This document shows, one piece after another, positions 42,322 through 53,546 of a stretch of DNA of 64,000 nucleotides (within the stretch, counting starts at the first letter, position 1; every line of letters begins with the position of its first letter). This DNA comes from Gonapodya prolifera JEL478. Lineage: Eukaryota; Monoblepharomycota; Monoblepharidomycetes; Monoblepharidales; Gonapodyaceae. The notes beneath the pieces are model-generated. The model worked only from the letters and a program-made list of their open reading frames with translations, was not told where the DNA came from and did not search any database. The stretch spans positions 1 to 64,000 of the forward strand of contig KQ965873.1 of the NCBI GenBank assembly GCA_001574975.1, written 5' to 3'. Made by a program: the position numbers and the translations under genes.

Positions 42322-45300
42322 ATGGACATGTTTGGTGTCGCCGATCGGTCTGCCTCCTCGAAATCGTGGAATACCAACACCGAAGGAGGCCCCTCGAGAC
42401 GTCGGAGAGACAGAAGCCATGTTTTGAAGGCTTGCCTGCCATGTCGTACCGCGAAAAAGAAGTGAGATTTTGATTAAAATGACTGGGATCGAGAACAGCT
42501 GTCACACCCCTGTCGGTTTTATCTCAACTTCCACTCACAGGTGCGACTCTCGCCACCCGCGGTGCTCTTACTGTGAGCTCCGGGACCTTGTTTGTGACTA
42601 CAGCTGGGAACAGAAGCCGAGGGGTCCTCAAGCGGATCCAACTTCGGCGCGGTCGGCACGAAGGGTAAGTTCGCCATTTCTGGTCGATTGCTGTGACAAA
42701 ATTTTTACTCCTGGCTGGATAGAAGCGGCGCGTCGAGCGAGATCATGTTGTACCCGATTCCCATTACCTCCGGCCGCCTGGCACTTTTCTTCGCGACTCG
42801 CCAGAATCAGACCTTTCGTCCAGAAGCTCTCGCTCTTCCTCTCCGTATATTTCCCTTGCTACCAGAGAGGACGCAGCGGGCACTTTTCTACCAGACACCT
42901 TTTTTCAGCCCGAAGAACTTGCTCTTGGTAACGTTTTTATTGACGGTACAGAGCCAAAGGTGCGTAACACCCGGTGCTCGCCGCGATGCCGCACCCCGAT
43001 GCCTGATTGACGAGAGCTCTGTTTGCAACATTAACACGCTGTTGGGTCACCCCACAGAGTTCTGAAGTTCCCCTTCTGCAACTGATCCCAGACTCTGGTG
43101 GACCTTATTCTTTGCTCGATAGCATGAGCGACCGCCCCAACCCAGGTATCGCCACGCATGTACTGAGCCAACGAGCGATACCACAAAGTGCAGAGATCGC
43201 TTACCCTGCGGATCAGAGTCTCTTCGCACAGAGTGCAGAGGTCGCTCACTCTGTGGATCAGAGTCTCTTACCTCAAATTGCAGAGATTGCCAACTCCGTG
43301 GATCAAACTCTCCTCAGCCTCAGTGCCGCACGGCCGCTTCCGCTTATGGGGCCGGTCGATCGTCTGTATCCAGGAATAGTGGATATTAGATCAAATGCTT
43401 CTCTGTCGTCAAGTCCTTTTGCCGGCGACTCGCAGGTCTACTCCAGCGCCTCTCGAGGTTCAACGAACGTGGTGCCAGAACCAGTAGTACCTCCAGTGGA
43501 TCTATTACGAAACCGGATTGCAACTTACAATTCAGTGGATCGAAGCAACAGATTTCCATCTGGCTTGACATCCCCAGGTTTGGGACTTCCGCCACAATCG
43601 TCCGATCCAAGGCTTTTGGTTCCAACGTCCAGGGCGATCGCGAATTTTGGATCAATACGGCGAACACTTCACCATCCTGCATCTAATAGCATTAATCCGA
43701 GCAATATGCTTGCGCAATATCCTACAAATCCGCCTGTACCCATAATATCCATTGGTCCGATGACTTTCAATGCAATCCCGCGGCAACTCACCATTTTCGA
43801 CGATTTACCACCTCTTCCGAGCTCAGAGGTCATGAACGAGATCATATATAAGACGTTTGAGAACGCGCAAGCTGGAGACAACCTTTTTGGTGCGGTATTT
43901 TTCTCGACTGAAATCATTCTTTGACATTCCTTGCCTGGCATATGACTTTTGTCTCACCCTCCAGCATTCTTAACTTTGCATAAACCAACGTTTTTTGCCC
44001 GAATAAGGTCGGGAAACGTGGATCCTCTGCTCGTTCTCTGCGTTCTGTGTCTCGGCTGTCGACAGCACTCAGCTCGCGATATCATACGGCCCGCCTTCTC
44101 AAAGCGTGCCGCAAGATACTTGGGATGGGTCACCGAAAACGCGAAGCAAAGTCGGACCGTAAACCTATCTACGCTGCAGGGGCTCGTTTTGTGGACCTAC
44201 TTCATTATGGTGGAATTGGGACGGGTAGAAAGTGGGCAGTCGGTGAGTAATTGGCTAGCTGGTCTGGGTTTGGCATAACTTTCCCGGATAACTTCACTTT
44301 AAAAGTGGTATACGTTTACTCTCGCACTGTCCAAAGCAATGCACATCGATTCAGAGGTGGATGCGTCTTTGAACTTGGATTGGATAGAGCGAGAAGAACG
44401 GCGCAGGATATGGTGGTGCGTGAAACCTTTGTTGTTTGGGATGGACCATTCATCAGACGTCAAAGAATTCCTCGTCAGGTGGTGTTGGTTCTTCGATACA
44501 GTTATTGCCGTGGGTTCCAAAACACCACCGCGACTACCAGATGTGCATACCAGGATTTATTTACCGTGCTCAGAATCCTATTTCAACTTGGAACCCTCTC
44601 CGAGAATCCCACCAGCCAATATTCCAAGTTGGATCGTGCAGGAAGATCCTCCTTTGTTCATGAATAAGAACAATCTGCCCTTGGACGACTTGAAAGACCA
44701 CGTGTGGCTCTTTCTTGCTGGAATTTCAAAGCAGTGGCGGACTCTTTTGCGTCGCGTCGGTATGGCTAGCGCGCCCATTGATAGCGATAAGGTGAAAGCG
44801 ATAAAGGACCATGTAGTGGGAACGCACATTGCTGTATCAGCAGCATTACTGAATGTGGGTTTTCGTGATAAGTTGTCACGTCTATGCAGGTTGTGACAGC
44901 CATTTTGATTCTAACACCGACCAATGAAGGCTTTCCCTCCTGCTGTTCGCCACCTAGCTTCTGATGGTCCCTTCCCTTGTGGTATATATGTTTATAAAGG
45001 GTGGTTTGATGGCGGCCGAGATTTACCCACCAGTATTCCCTATCCCATCGCTACGATGACAATTATTGTTTACGCCAGTTGGATCATTCCTATGGGTCCA
45101 CGAACAAAGAATATGCTTGACGATATTGAATGGTGAGGTGGCTTGAGTATGAGTCTCTCTCAACACCGCAATTTCATTCGTTGTGCTCCCACCAAAAAAA
45201 GGGTTGGAAGCGAAAACTTTGTTCCTTGTATGGAACTTGCGAACGCGTGTACCAAGCTCATCGAGAGACTCTTAAGCGAGGTACCCACGTTTCCAATGGC

Positions 45301-45598
45301 AGGAAACGCAGTTCTGTATGCCATCTTTCATATCGGAGTTATTCATCTTTTGTGTGTAAAACAAGCGCTCAGGATTGCACCAATATCCAAAGGAAATGAC
45401 TTCTCAAAAGCCGGAACAAGGGAACGTGGAGTCTTACTTTCGGAGATACTGGATCACGTGGGGACGACTACATGGACGTCGGACTCAAATCTGAATGCTG
45501 TTGTGTTGGACTCACTCACAAAAGCTGACATTCATGGACGGGTTTTGAAGATCCACTCAACGGAAACTAAGTCAGGAGAAGGGATTTGGAACCTGTGA
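42322..45598 (+). CDS. Zn(II)2Cys6 fungal transcription factor
   Basis: ATG at 42322; exon 1 (42322-42461) joins exon 2 (from 42541) in frame to give a complete binuclear zinc cluster: ACLPCRTAKKKCDSRHPRC then SYCELRDLVCDY. Further exons carry a Ser/Pro-rich linker (43.07-43.88 kb, with three diverged SAEIAxxxDQSL repeats), then a fungal-specific transcription-factor middle domain: LTLHKPTFFARIRSG, LGWVTENA, LQGLVLWTYFIMVELGRVE, LALSKAMHIDSEV and EREERRRIWW. The final exon (45143-45598) contains AVLYAIFHIGVIHLLCVK. Introns at about 43881-43966, 44240-44303, 44414-44480 and 44860-44890 keep frame where checked; 44.9-45.14 kb is not resolved. It likely binds CGG-type DNA sites in the nucleus; targets unknown. 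It lies between copies A and B of the dispersed repeat. Confidence 0.75.
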
Positions 45599-46045
45599 GT
45601 GCCTGTTTAGGATGTTGCAAGTGTTTCTGGAGGTTACGCAAATGCCAAACTTCACCTCCCCCTCTTCGAAATTACGTGTCACTGGTACAGTTGGGAAGCA
45701 ATGTTGTCAGGTGAGTGACTTCTTTTGCTTGTGAAGGGTTCTATATGTAACCAATAACTTTGATCACGGAAAAGATGCTGTTCCTGTTGTTGGAGTCTTG
45801 GGTTCCTTTGAGCTGACCGAACGCATAGTTGAAGTGAACCCAGAGGAGTATCAGGATTAACTTTGAGGCAGTCGATGGTCGTCTGTTGTTCCCACCTTTT
45901 CCGATTCACGGTATTACTTTCTCCTCTTTATTTTTGTAGTAGAGTCTTCACATGTTAATGTCAAGTTCACATTCACATTGCTCTCGGCACTTCGGGGACG
46001 TGTTTCTAACTTCATCTTAGTCTTGAAAAAAGGAAAAGTGCACTC
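45599..46045. other. intergenic region, no supported gene
   Basis: Short frames only between the Zn2Cys6 gene and repeat copy B. Confidence 0.4.
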
Positions 46046-46673
46046 AGCACAAATTTTCCCCGTTTTCTCGACAAGTCACATTCCCCCCTCTCCTCCTCCT
46101 CCTCCTTCCTCCTCAACGCATCATTCTGGACTGCTACAAAACGCGAACATGTCCATGCCTGGTGGGTCGATGTCTCTCCGCGTGATAACCCTCTGCTCAA
46201 ACATCTCATCGTGGGAATCACAGCCCTCCCTCGCGTTATGACACCGGACCATGCCTCCCGTCCTTCCTATACTTAGCTTCGCTACCCTCAGCGCGTCGCC
46301 GGAGGGGGTTGTGCGTGCCAGCAACACCTCTCGAAAGAGACTCCTCCGGTCGGTCGACACGGCGCGTTGAAGGGATGAATATAGAACCCGCACAACCTTT
46401 TCTTTTGTCCGAAGTGTCTACTTTGTCCGATGTTCTTCTTTTGTCCGAAATGTGTGCTTTCACCAATGTCAATCCCGAAAGGCGACCCCAACGACATGGC
46501 GGCTACCTTTTAGTTGCCACCACCGTCGTCGCAGTCATGGTTCAGGGCAGTGACTTCTTATACAGCTTGATCTAGCACCCAATCATATACGACTTTGGTG
46601 CGCGGACAGACTCGTACGGAAATATCCACGCGGTCGCGACATCGCCTCGTGTATCAAATATAATACCAGCTTT
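46046..46673 (+). repeat. dispersed repeat copy B (uninterrupted)
   Basis: Same orientation as copy A. It begins AGCACAAA and contains TGCCTGGTGGGTC, GGAATCACAGCCCTCCCTCG, the TACTTAGCTTCGCTACCCTC block and the TTTGTCC units. It lacks both the MULE and the 280-bp segment of copy A, so it serves as an empty-site reference. No coding capacity or terminal inverted repeats recognised; family unknown. Confidence 0.8.
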
Positions 46674-47074
46674 TGGCAGAGAAACAAACGCATTTCTTGA
46701 TCGTCCTACGAAACCTTAGTCGAAATAATGCTTCTTTCGCCCGGAGGAAGGCACATACATACACAGCATAGTCCGCATGTCTGGCAATGTAAGCGTGAAG
46801 GTTGGTCTAACGGTTTCTTGCTTTGTTTCTCAATCCTAACAGTGACCAGACAGCACGGTACGTGTGCATTGTTTCAAAGTCATATGACGAATCATCTTCT
46901 TGTGTTTGGTTCGGTAAACAGAAACGCCGATATTTAGAAAAGGATTACTTGCAAAAGTTTGAATTCATGCACCTCACCCAGGAGACTAAAATTGTCCTAC
47001 AGAGAAAGCCGTGTGTCCTCACGTTCAGAGGATTCCCGCAATCCACAACTTACCGACGGTTGATCTCTACAAAT
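46674..47074. other. intergenic region upstream of CFAP99-like gene
   Basis: No domain-bearing frame; contains the 5' region of the next gene. Confidence 0.4.
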
Positions 47075-50000
47075 ATGGCCCCACTCACAGCCAAACAACT
47101 CGTTCACCACGCAGCATCGCTACTCGGATCCCATCACCTCTTTGCTGTGGCTGGAGATTCGCGTGTCGATCGCAGCAGGAATCCCCTCGCCGCACCGCGC
47201 GTGCTGGACGACTTTGGACGTCCGCTGTTCCAGAAGGACATCGAAAAGGCGAACAGGAGAGAGACGGAGAGCGACGATCTGATCCTGCAGCTATATGGGA
47301 AGCCCGCGCTGCTTACCGAGGATGAACTCTTGGGGAATTATCTGGAAGGTCAACCAGTGAGTTGATTTCATTCTGTATTTGAGCAATGAACGATCTCCCC
47401 TAACGTCGAATTCCAGCAAATCGACGAAGAATGCGACAGAATATTCCTCGAAGAGGTCCTCAAGGGCTGTGCTCGCTACTCTCGTGTCATACAACCCGCC
47501 CTCGAAACAGCGTATCGCGCATCGAACCGCCTCCTCCTCAAATCAGACCTGCCGCTCTACGCAGTCCTTTCCTATCTCTGCCTCATGCGTCTCGACGAAA
47601 TCACTTGGCCAGAAATGAAACGCCTTTTCTGGGCTGCAGCGGGACCGGACCCCAGGAACATGGCGTGCTTTGTCAGAGTGTTGTTCGACAACGAAAGTTT
47701 GCAGCAGGGAGGAGTGCTGTATACTCGATGGGCGAAGTTGCTGGATACGGCCTGGGTGGAGGACAACGTCATTGCAGGGTTGCGACGACACTTGGACAGT
47801 GGGATCGGTCTCGCGGACGAGATGAAGACGAGGGCGGACATGGGCATGGTGATTGTCAAGTCCGAGCCTAAGAAGACAGGTGAGCACACGGAGCGAAAGG
47901 AGTGGAGCGAATGCGGAATGGAAAAGCAGTTAAGGAGCCAGTGGGCGAGCTTGGCTCATCCGACTGAGGTGGATTATACGACCGGCAGGATGGAAGAGCA
48001 ACATTGTCTGACGAAAACTAATGCGCCGTTTTTTTGCAAACTTCCCCTGCGCCTCCCCCTCCACTCTCCAATCTCTAGAACCTCAACCATTCAACATCAC
48101 CCAACACCAAAACACCCCTCGAAACCCACCTCACGCACCGTTTCTGAAACCACACAAACCGCTTCCCGTCCCCAGCACACTGTATGAGCCCCCTTCGGAA
48201 CGCACACGGCTCGACTCACTCCGCACACAGAACCGCCACCTTGCGCAACAAAAGCTCGCAGCGGCCGCCATGCACGCGCCTAAAGTCGCCACATATACGC
48301 GCCGGCCCGCGCCAACCGGCCCCACCGAAGCTACCCCGCCCAAACCCACCATCCGTGCCAAACCACCCCCACCAACACTCCGCGCCCCGCCACCACACCC
48401 AATCAAACCCACTGCGGCCACGATTCTTCGAGATCGTGCCGTGCTTCTGCACCGTACCATCCGCCCTTTCGACGCTGCCGCTGTGACGCACGACCACGCT
48501 GTCGGGCTGATCAGCGACGGGGAGTACGACGCGTGGCGGGATGCCCGGCGACGGGAGGAAGCTGAGCTCGCAGCTTTGGAGCGTGAACGGCGGCGGCTCG
48601 AGGTGGTGTTAGCGCGTGAGAATGGTGCTGATAGGAAGTTGGATGTTGTGAGGGAGAATCGAGAAAAGGCGGCGGTCGTGCATGCCGAGGCTGTAGTGTT
48701 GAAGAAGGCTCAGGAGGAAGAGGAGGAAAGGGAGATGGAGGAAAATCGGAGGAAAAGGGAGGAGGTCGTTGAGGGGAGAGAGAACGTGCGCAAGGCGATC
48801 GAGAAGGTTAGGGAGGAGAATGCAAAGACCGGTATGTCCAACTTTTGCAGGTGTTGACGTTTTGCACTCAAACACCCTCTCCACACAGTCTCCGAACTTG
48901 AGGCCCAACGCGCCGCACTCATCCAGTCGGCCAAGGAAGCTGCCGAAGCGGAACTAGCGGCCAAAGCCCAACTCATCCGAGAAATTCGCGCTCTGGAAAG
49001 GGAGGTCCCCGCTGTGGGGACGACGAGGAGGGAGGTGGATGTGGACGAGCGGAGTGGGGTGGGGCTGCTGAGTGAGATGAGTGTGGCCGAGGTATGTAAA
49101 TATAGCATGGCTCTGCCTCGGGCTGGGAGTACTAAGGTGCTCACACGGTGCTTGGTGCACAGCTCACTGCCCGCCTGCATTGCGCACGACAAAAAGAAGC
49201 CGCCCGGGCCGAGCAGCGGCGTTCCGAGATTGCCGCCGCGCGATTAACGAAGGCAAGTCTCTTGTCGGAAGTCCAAGAGGCTGTCGAGAAAGAGCGCGAG
49301 GAGTTGCGTAGGAAGAGGGAGCAGGAAGCGAAGGTGAAGGCTGAGAGAGAGGCGAAATTGGGAGTGGAGGGCGTCGGTGGAGATGTGGTGAGAGAGGTAG
49401 AGGAGATGCGGAGAATTGTGGACGAGAAGAAGCGAGGTGGGTGAAAGGTCCAGCTCTCGGTTTTCCTCTTCTCTGTGTCGGTGGCGTGGTAACCTTACCT
49501 TTACATTGCATGCTTGGATCAGCCCGTATGGCTGCGCGCGCCCTCGAACGGTCCCAAATGCTCGCGCTGGTGTCCAAGCCCAGTTCAAGGGCTAGCTCCA
49601 TCGCGGGGACCAGGATGACCACGAGGAGCCCGTCGAAGATGGTCACACGGAGTCCCTCGCGGATGGGGTTGGGCTCTGCGATGGGGGTCGGGAAGCAGGA
49701 GAGCATGGAGGCAATGAGGGAGGTTCAGAGCGACAGTCACGGGTGTCAAGCGATGCCCCCGGGTGTCGAAAAAGGGTTGAGGAGAGGATACTCCTCAATG
49801 TCGTCAGAGCCGACCGAAGCCCCGACGTCTACAAAGCCAACGCCGGTCTCCTCCAAGCCTGCATCTGCTGGAATGAGGAAGGCGATATCTGCAGGTAAGC
49901 AGGTTCATCAAGCACTGCGGAGTGGGAGCGGGAGTAGGATTGGGAGCGCACGAGTGGCTGCGAGTAGTCGAATGAAAGAGACGGTCGAAGTCGCCGCTGA

Positions 50001-50376
50001 GAACACTGAAGGGATCAAGGCCGGGGTGGGGGTCGGGCAGGATCCTGGAACAATTGCAGAATTGCCCGAGGACCGTGTCACTGAACCACTAATGAAAGAG
50101 TTGAGCAAGAGCTCGCTCCAAGACAGCAAAGCTGTAGAACCTCCGACAGCTGAGACTGCGTCCTCTGAGAGCCGTCCTCGTTCAGCGGAAGTGGAAACGA
50201 AAGATCCTGCTGCGGCTGTGGAAGAATGCACGCCGGTGTTGGTGCCAAGACCATTATCATCCAAGAGCCGTCCGCATACAGCTGCATCGTGTCGAAATGA
50301 AAGTGTCAAGGGGATTGCGGGAACAGGGGCAGAGGGATCGGGCGTACGTGAGGAGGAGCATGCTGCTGACCAATAG
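47075..50376 (+). CDS. CFAP99: CFAP99-like cilia- and flagella-associated protein
   Basis: Exons 47075-47356, 47417-47879, 48079-48831, 48889-49091, 49163-49436 and 49523-50376 total 942 residues; all phases agree. The N-terminal helical region (LKGCARYSRVIQPALETAYR, LPLYAVLSYLCLMRLDEITW, LLDTAWVEDNVIAGLRRHLD) resembles the CFAP99 head. It is followed by the diagnostic PQPFNITQHQ and a proline-rich LKPHKPLPVPSTLYEPPSER motif (animal form QPFNLTKPRPR...P.P). Long charged coiled coils follow (ARRREEAELAALERERRRLE and similar), then a Ser/Thr/Lys-rich tail with repeats of the type MTTRSPSKMVTRSPSRM. CFAP99 belongs to axonemal motile-cilium gene sets; here it is expected in the zoospore flagellum. 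The start was chosen as the ATG opening the conserved MAPLTAKQLVHHAASLL helix. Confidence 0.85.
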
Positions 50377-51138
50377 TTTTACCCCGAGATACCACACTGG
50401 TTTGACATTCTTTGACATTATTTTTGCTGTGATTTTGATAAAATGTTTGTTGCACGACCCCGAAAGGAAGCGGTGAGAGCAGGAGGGAAGACCATCCCGC
50501 CATTGCAGCTGCAAGTATTGGCAGTCCACAGACTTCGCAAAAAAAAAAAAAGCAAGTGTACCTTGTTTCGCATACACGAGGTAATCTAAATCGTACTGTA
50601 TCACTAAATACATCTCCCGTTCTTCGTCATGTATCGTGACCATTAAACATTTTGGAACTATTGTTGGGCACCAGCAGTCACGATCGCGCTCATTCTGGCT
50701 TTCTTTGCCCTTGCTCTGAGTGTTCCAGGCGTCATCCCTGCCTTGCATTGCAGACTTTTGTGACGAAACTCGTTGCAATTCAAGCATTGAATACGGAATG
50801 CTCTTAGATACGGGTTTACAACGAGCACCGCTATCATCATGCTCAGCGTGGGTATGGCACAAGACAAGACGGGTGTGGGATGTGGTACTTCCAACCCGCG
50901 CCTTCAGGTATTGGGGCAAACACGGTCCCAGCCCCTGGGCCCAGCAAGTGCGCAAGGGCTTACACATCATTGTACATCATAGAAGTCGTGGATGGAGCCA
51001 GGAGTGGCACAACCTCGGAGTCGATGCGAGGGTGCAGTGATGAATCAAACATCACCCATGAGGAGGGATTTCAGGGATACAGTGGTTCGTCAGAGTTGGC
51101 ATTTTCCGATCCCGTTTCGTCTGCTTAATTTGACTGAC
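50377..51138. other. start of accessory segment, no supported gene
   Basis: Several short frames on both strands (for example minus 50894-50658) lack recognisable domains. Confidence 0.4.
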
Positions 51139-51139
51139 T

Positions 51140-51960
51140 CTTTTTGTAATGGGGCAAACCAGTTGGCAAAGCTCAAGAAACACTACCCTTTGGACCGTCC
51201 GGCACTCCCTGAGAATCCAACTGGCGCCGAATTGCACATTGACAACACAAAACTGAGGGAAAAGGGTGCACTTTGTCCAATCTGTCTGGACAGACCGGCG
51301 AATGTGATCATCTGCTCGAATCGTCACCGGATGTGCAGCCATTGCGAGGTCAAGAATGATCAGAGCCACTTGAGGATACTAGAGACAGCGAGACTGGAGG
51401 GCCGCTTGGTACAGAGGTTTCCACCGTGTTCCATTGGACGAACATGTCCAGTTTACTGCCCGCCGATGCGAGTGAAATGGCACACTATCAGGATGACTTA
51501 CTTTCCAATACGGAAGTCAGATGTTTACTGTGCAACAAGGAATTTCACTACTCCCACGCTCGAGAGCGTTACACTGACAGCGAATTCGATCTATGTTACT
51601 TGCCGAATTGTGGAATGAGGGTCAGGCGAATGGAATTGGAATCACATCGTTTCATGCAGTGTCTCTCATGGGCAGTGCAAGTCTCTACCAGCAATCAATG
51701 GTACTCATACAAGACGGAGATCATCCTAGATATATACACGGATGTTGTTTTCGAGAAGGAGTTACGGCCGCCACAGCCAGTGAACATGAGAGACACTGCA
51801 CACTCGTACTTATGGACTCTTGGATTACAAAGATTCAACATATGATGGATGTTATTTCGCACGGAAATCCAGTACATGCAGGTGACGAGGATACTGATGG
51901 TGCACTACGCAAGAAACAACGCAGAAACCCTGAAAAGGACGCGTAAGACTGCCATGTATA
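51140..51960 (+). pseudogene. RING-type zinc-finger protein remnant
   Basis: Plus-strand pieces carry a RING-like start (CPICLDRPANVIICSNRHR then C-x2-C) and a cysteine/histidine-rich segment (VRCLLCNKEFHYSHARE, LCYLPNCGMRVRR, SHRFMQC), a RING plus TRAF-like layout found in hosts and large DNA viruses alike. Pieces lie in more than one frame; it looks broken. Function, if any, would be ubiquitin ligation. Confidence 0.45.
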
Positions 51961-51999
51961 CAGCTGGGGTCATAAAAAACAACCACAAAATAAAATATG

Positions 52000-52180
52000 G
52001 AATAGGGTAGATGTTGAAGATATGGGAAAGCATTTAGAAACTGATTCGAAGCTTGCTTGCGTGAACCTCTTCAAATCAGGTGTTGCTTTAGGTATCCTGT
52101 GCAAAGCGTTCAACATTGCCATTGTAACCATCAGGAGATGGTGTAGAGGTTTGCAGCTTGTAAATTGCAAACCACCAGGT
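52000..52180 (+). pseudogene. helix-turn-helix fragment
   Basis: A short plus-strand stretch (SKLACVNLFKSGVALGILCK, then AIVTIRRWCRG and a KPPG-PRK tail) resembles the N-terminal HTH of Tc1/mariner or IS607-like proteins, including a would-be GRPRK motif. Only a fragment. Confidence 0.3.
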
Positions 52181-52280
52181 TGACCGCGCAAATGCGCGTT
52201 GACCAGGAAATCGAGATATGCAACAAAACCTTGCAATCAGATGGTCAGCTGACACTAGAGACGATTGGTAACCATGAAGC

Positions 52281-52532
52281 TTGAGCCCCCCCTTATCGCC
52301 AACACGAAAACTCCCTCCACCAGACGACCCCAAGTACGAGGAATGGACACCACTGATTAGACCATGGAAGCTCCTTTTCTGCTGGGGTTGCCAGACGATG
52401 TGGAACAGAGACAGGTGTGGGGCTTTGAACATTCGGATGAATTACCTCGACGGACAAAGGAATGGAGGGGAAAGGCCGTGGATGTTCAAGCGAGGAGGTT
52501 TTGTGAGAGGATATATAGAAAACCTTCCCTAG
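52281..52532 (+). pseudogene. Fanzor/TnpB C-terminal zinc-ribbon fragment
   Basis: The frame contains KLLFCWGCQTMWNRDRCGAL then NIR and NGGERPWMF, matching the C-terminal zinc ribbon and RD-x-x-A-x-N-I end of TnpB/Fanzor RNA-guided nucleases. Fanzors are known from chytrids such as Spizellomyces and from giant viruses. One pair of ribbon cysteines is visible; the RuvC catalytic region upstream was not found, so this is a remnant. Confidence 0.5.
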
Positions 52533-53546
52533 TTTACCTAGTGGTAGAAAGTTACTCGAAGGGCCGTTTTTCATGACCCCAGCTGTTTGTATTTGTTTCC
52601 CCAAAACCAACACAGATGGTGAGAAATCAATGCTTTGAGTGTCTGAGCGCGCCTTTTGGATGGGGCTCTATGTCCGGACACCACTCATACTCTAGTCCCT
52701 TGAGCTTCTTGCAGTTGCAGAGTGCCGGATACATGGAGAGCGTACGTCTGCAATTATCACACGAAGGCCTTCTACCTCCCTGAGGGTGACCATTGTAGCG
52801 GCAAATAATGATATCACAAAGACCGCGAGGAGCAGTATTGCAACAATATTAGTGAGGTACTGCATTTGACGACGTGGATGTTGATGGGTGGATGCAAAAT
52901 GTCCAGTGTACAATTGTCTGTGACAACAGGCATCATGCGCACTGGGCCATAATGTACGCAAGTGCTCCAGCTGGCAGCGACGCAACCAACTTCGGGGGAC
53001 TGCGGGCCACCTTGAAACCGCGTCCTCTTTCATTACCAAGATCGATTCCTCGAACTGCCTCAGGATCCGGTCGTTCCTGAGGCTGCTTTTCGATTCGAGT
53101 ATCGCGGACCCTGGCGCTGCGATGGCGCCGCCGGATTCGCAACGCGGCCGTCCACAACAGACGTCGTCCGCCTTTTCACTACCTCACCAAGTGCCGACCG
53201 TTGCCCTTCAACAGTAGCCTGAGGGGCACCAACAAGGTCGCGAGCATCCACCTCGCGGTCAACACTTTGGACAGGCACTGCATCGCAGGATACAGTCCCT
53301 ACCATTGTTGCCGCTGCGGGACGCGGGTGCTGCGCGATTGCCGCAACAGACATGTTGTCACAAAGGTTTGCAACCGCAAAGTTGCGCTTATCTGGCTTTC
53401 GCGGAGCGACACCCCCCGGTACGCGTGTGCATATATCTGGCACATATCTGGCGTCGCATCATCGCGTATATTCTCGATGGTAATTCAACAATCGGTGGGC
53501 TGCCTCTGTATGATGGTGGCGGGAAGTTTTGTGTAAATCTCCTTCG

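Noticed and set aside
31906-46673. Repeat copies A and B as LTRs of one element
   Set aside because: The interior is a host-type transcription factor gene with many introns; no retroelement genes seen.
50257-50970. 237-codon minus-strand frame after the CFAP99-like gene
   Set aside because: Overlaps the 3' end of a well-supported gene, has no domain and a composition unlike coding DNA.
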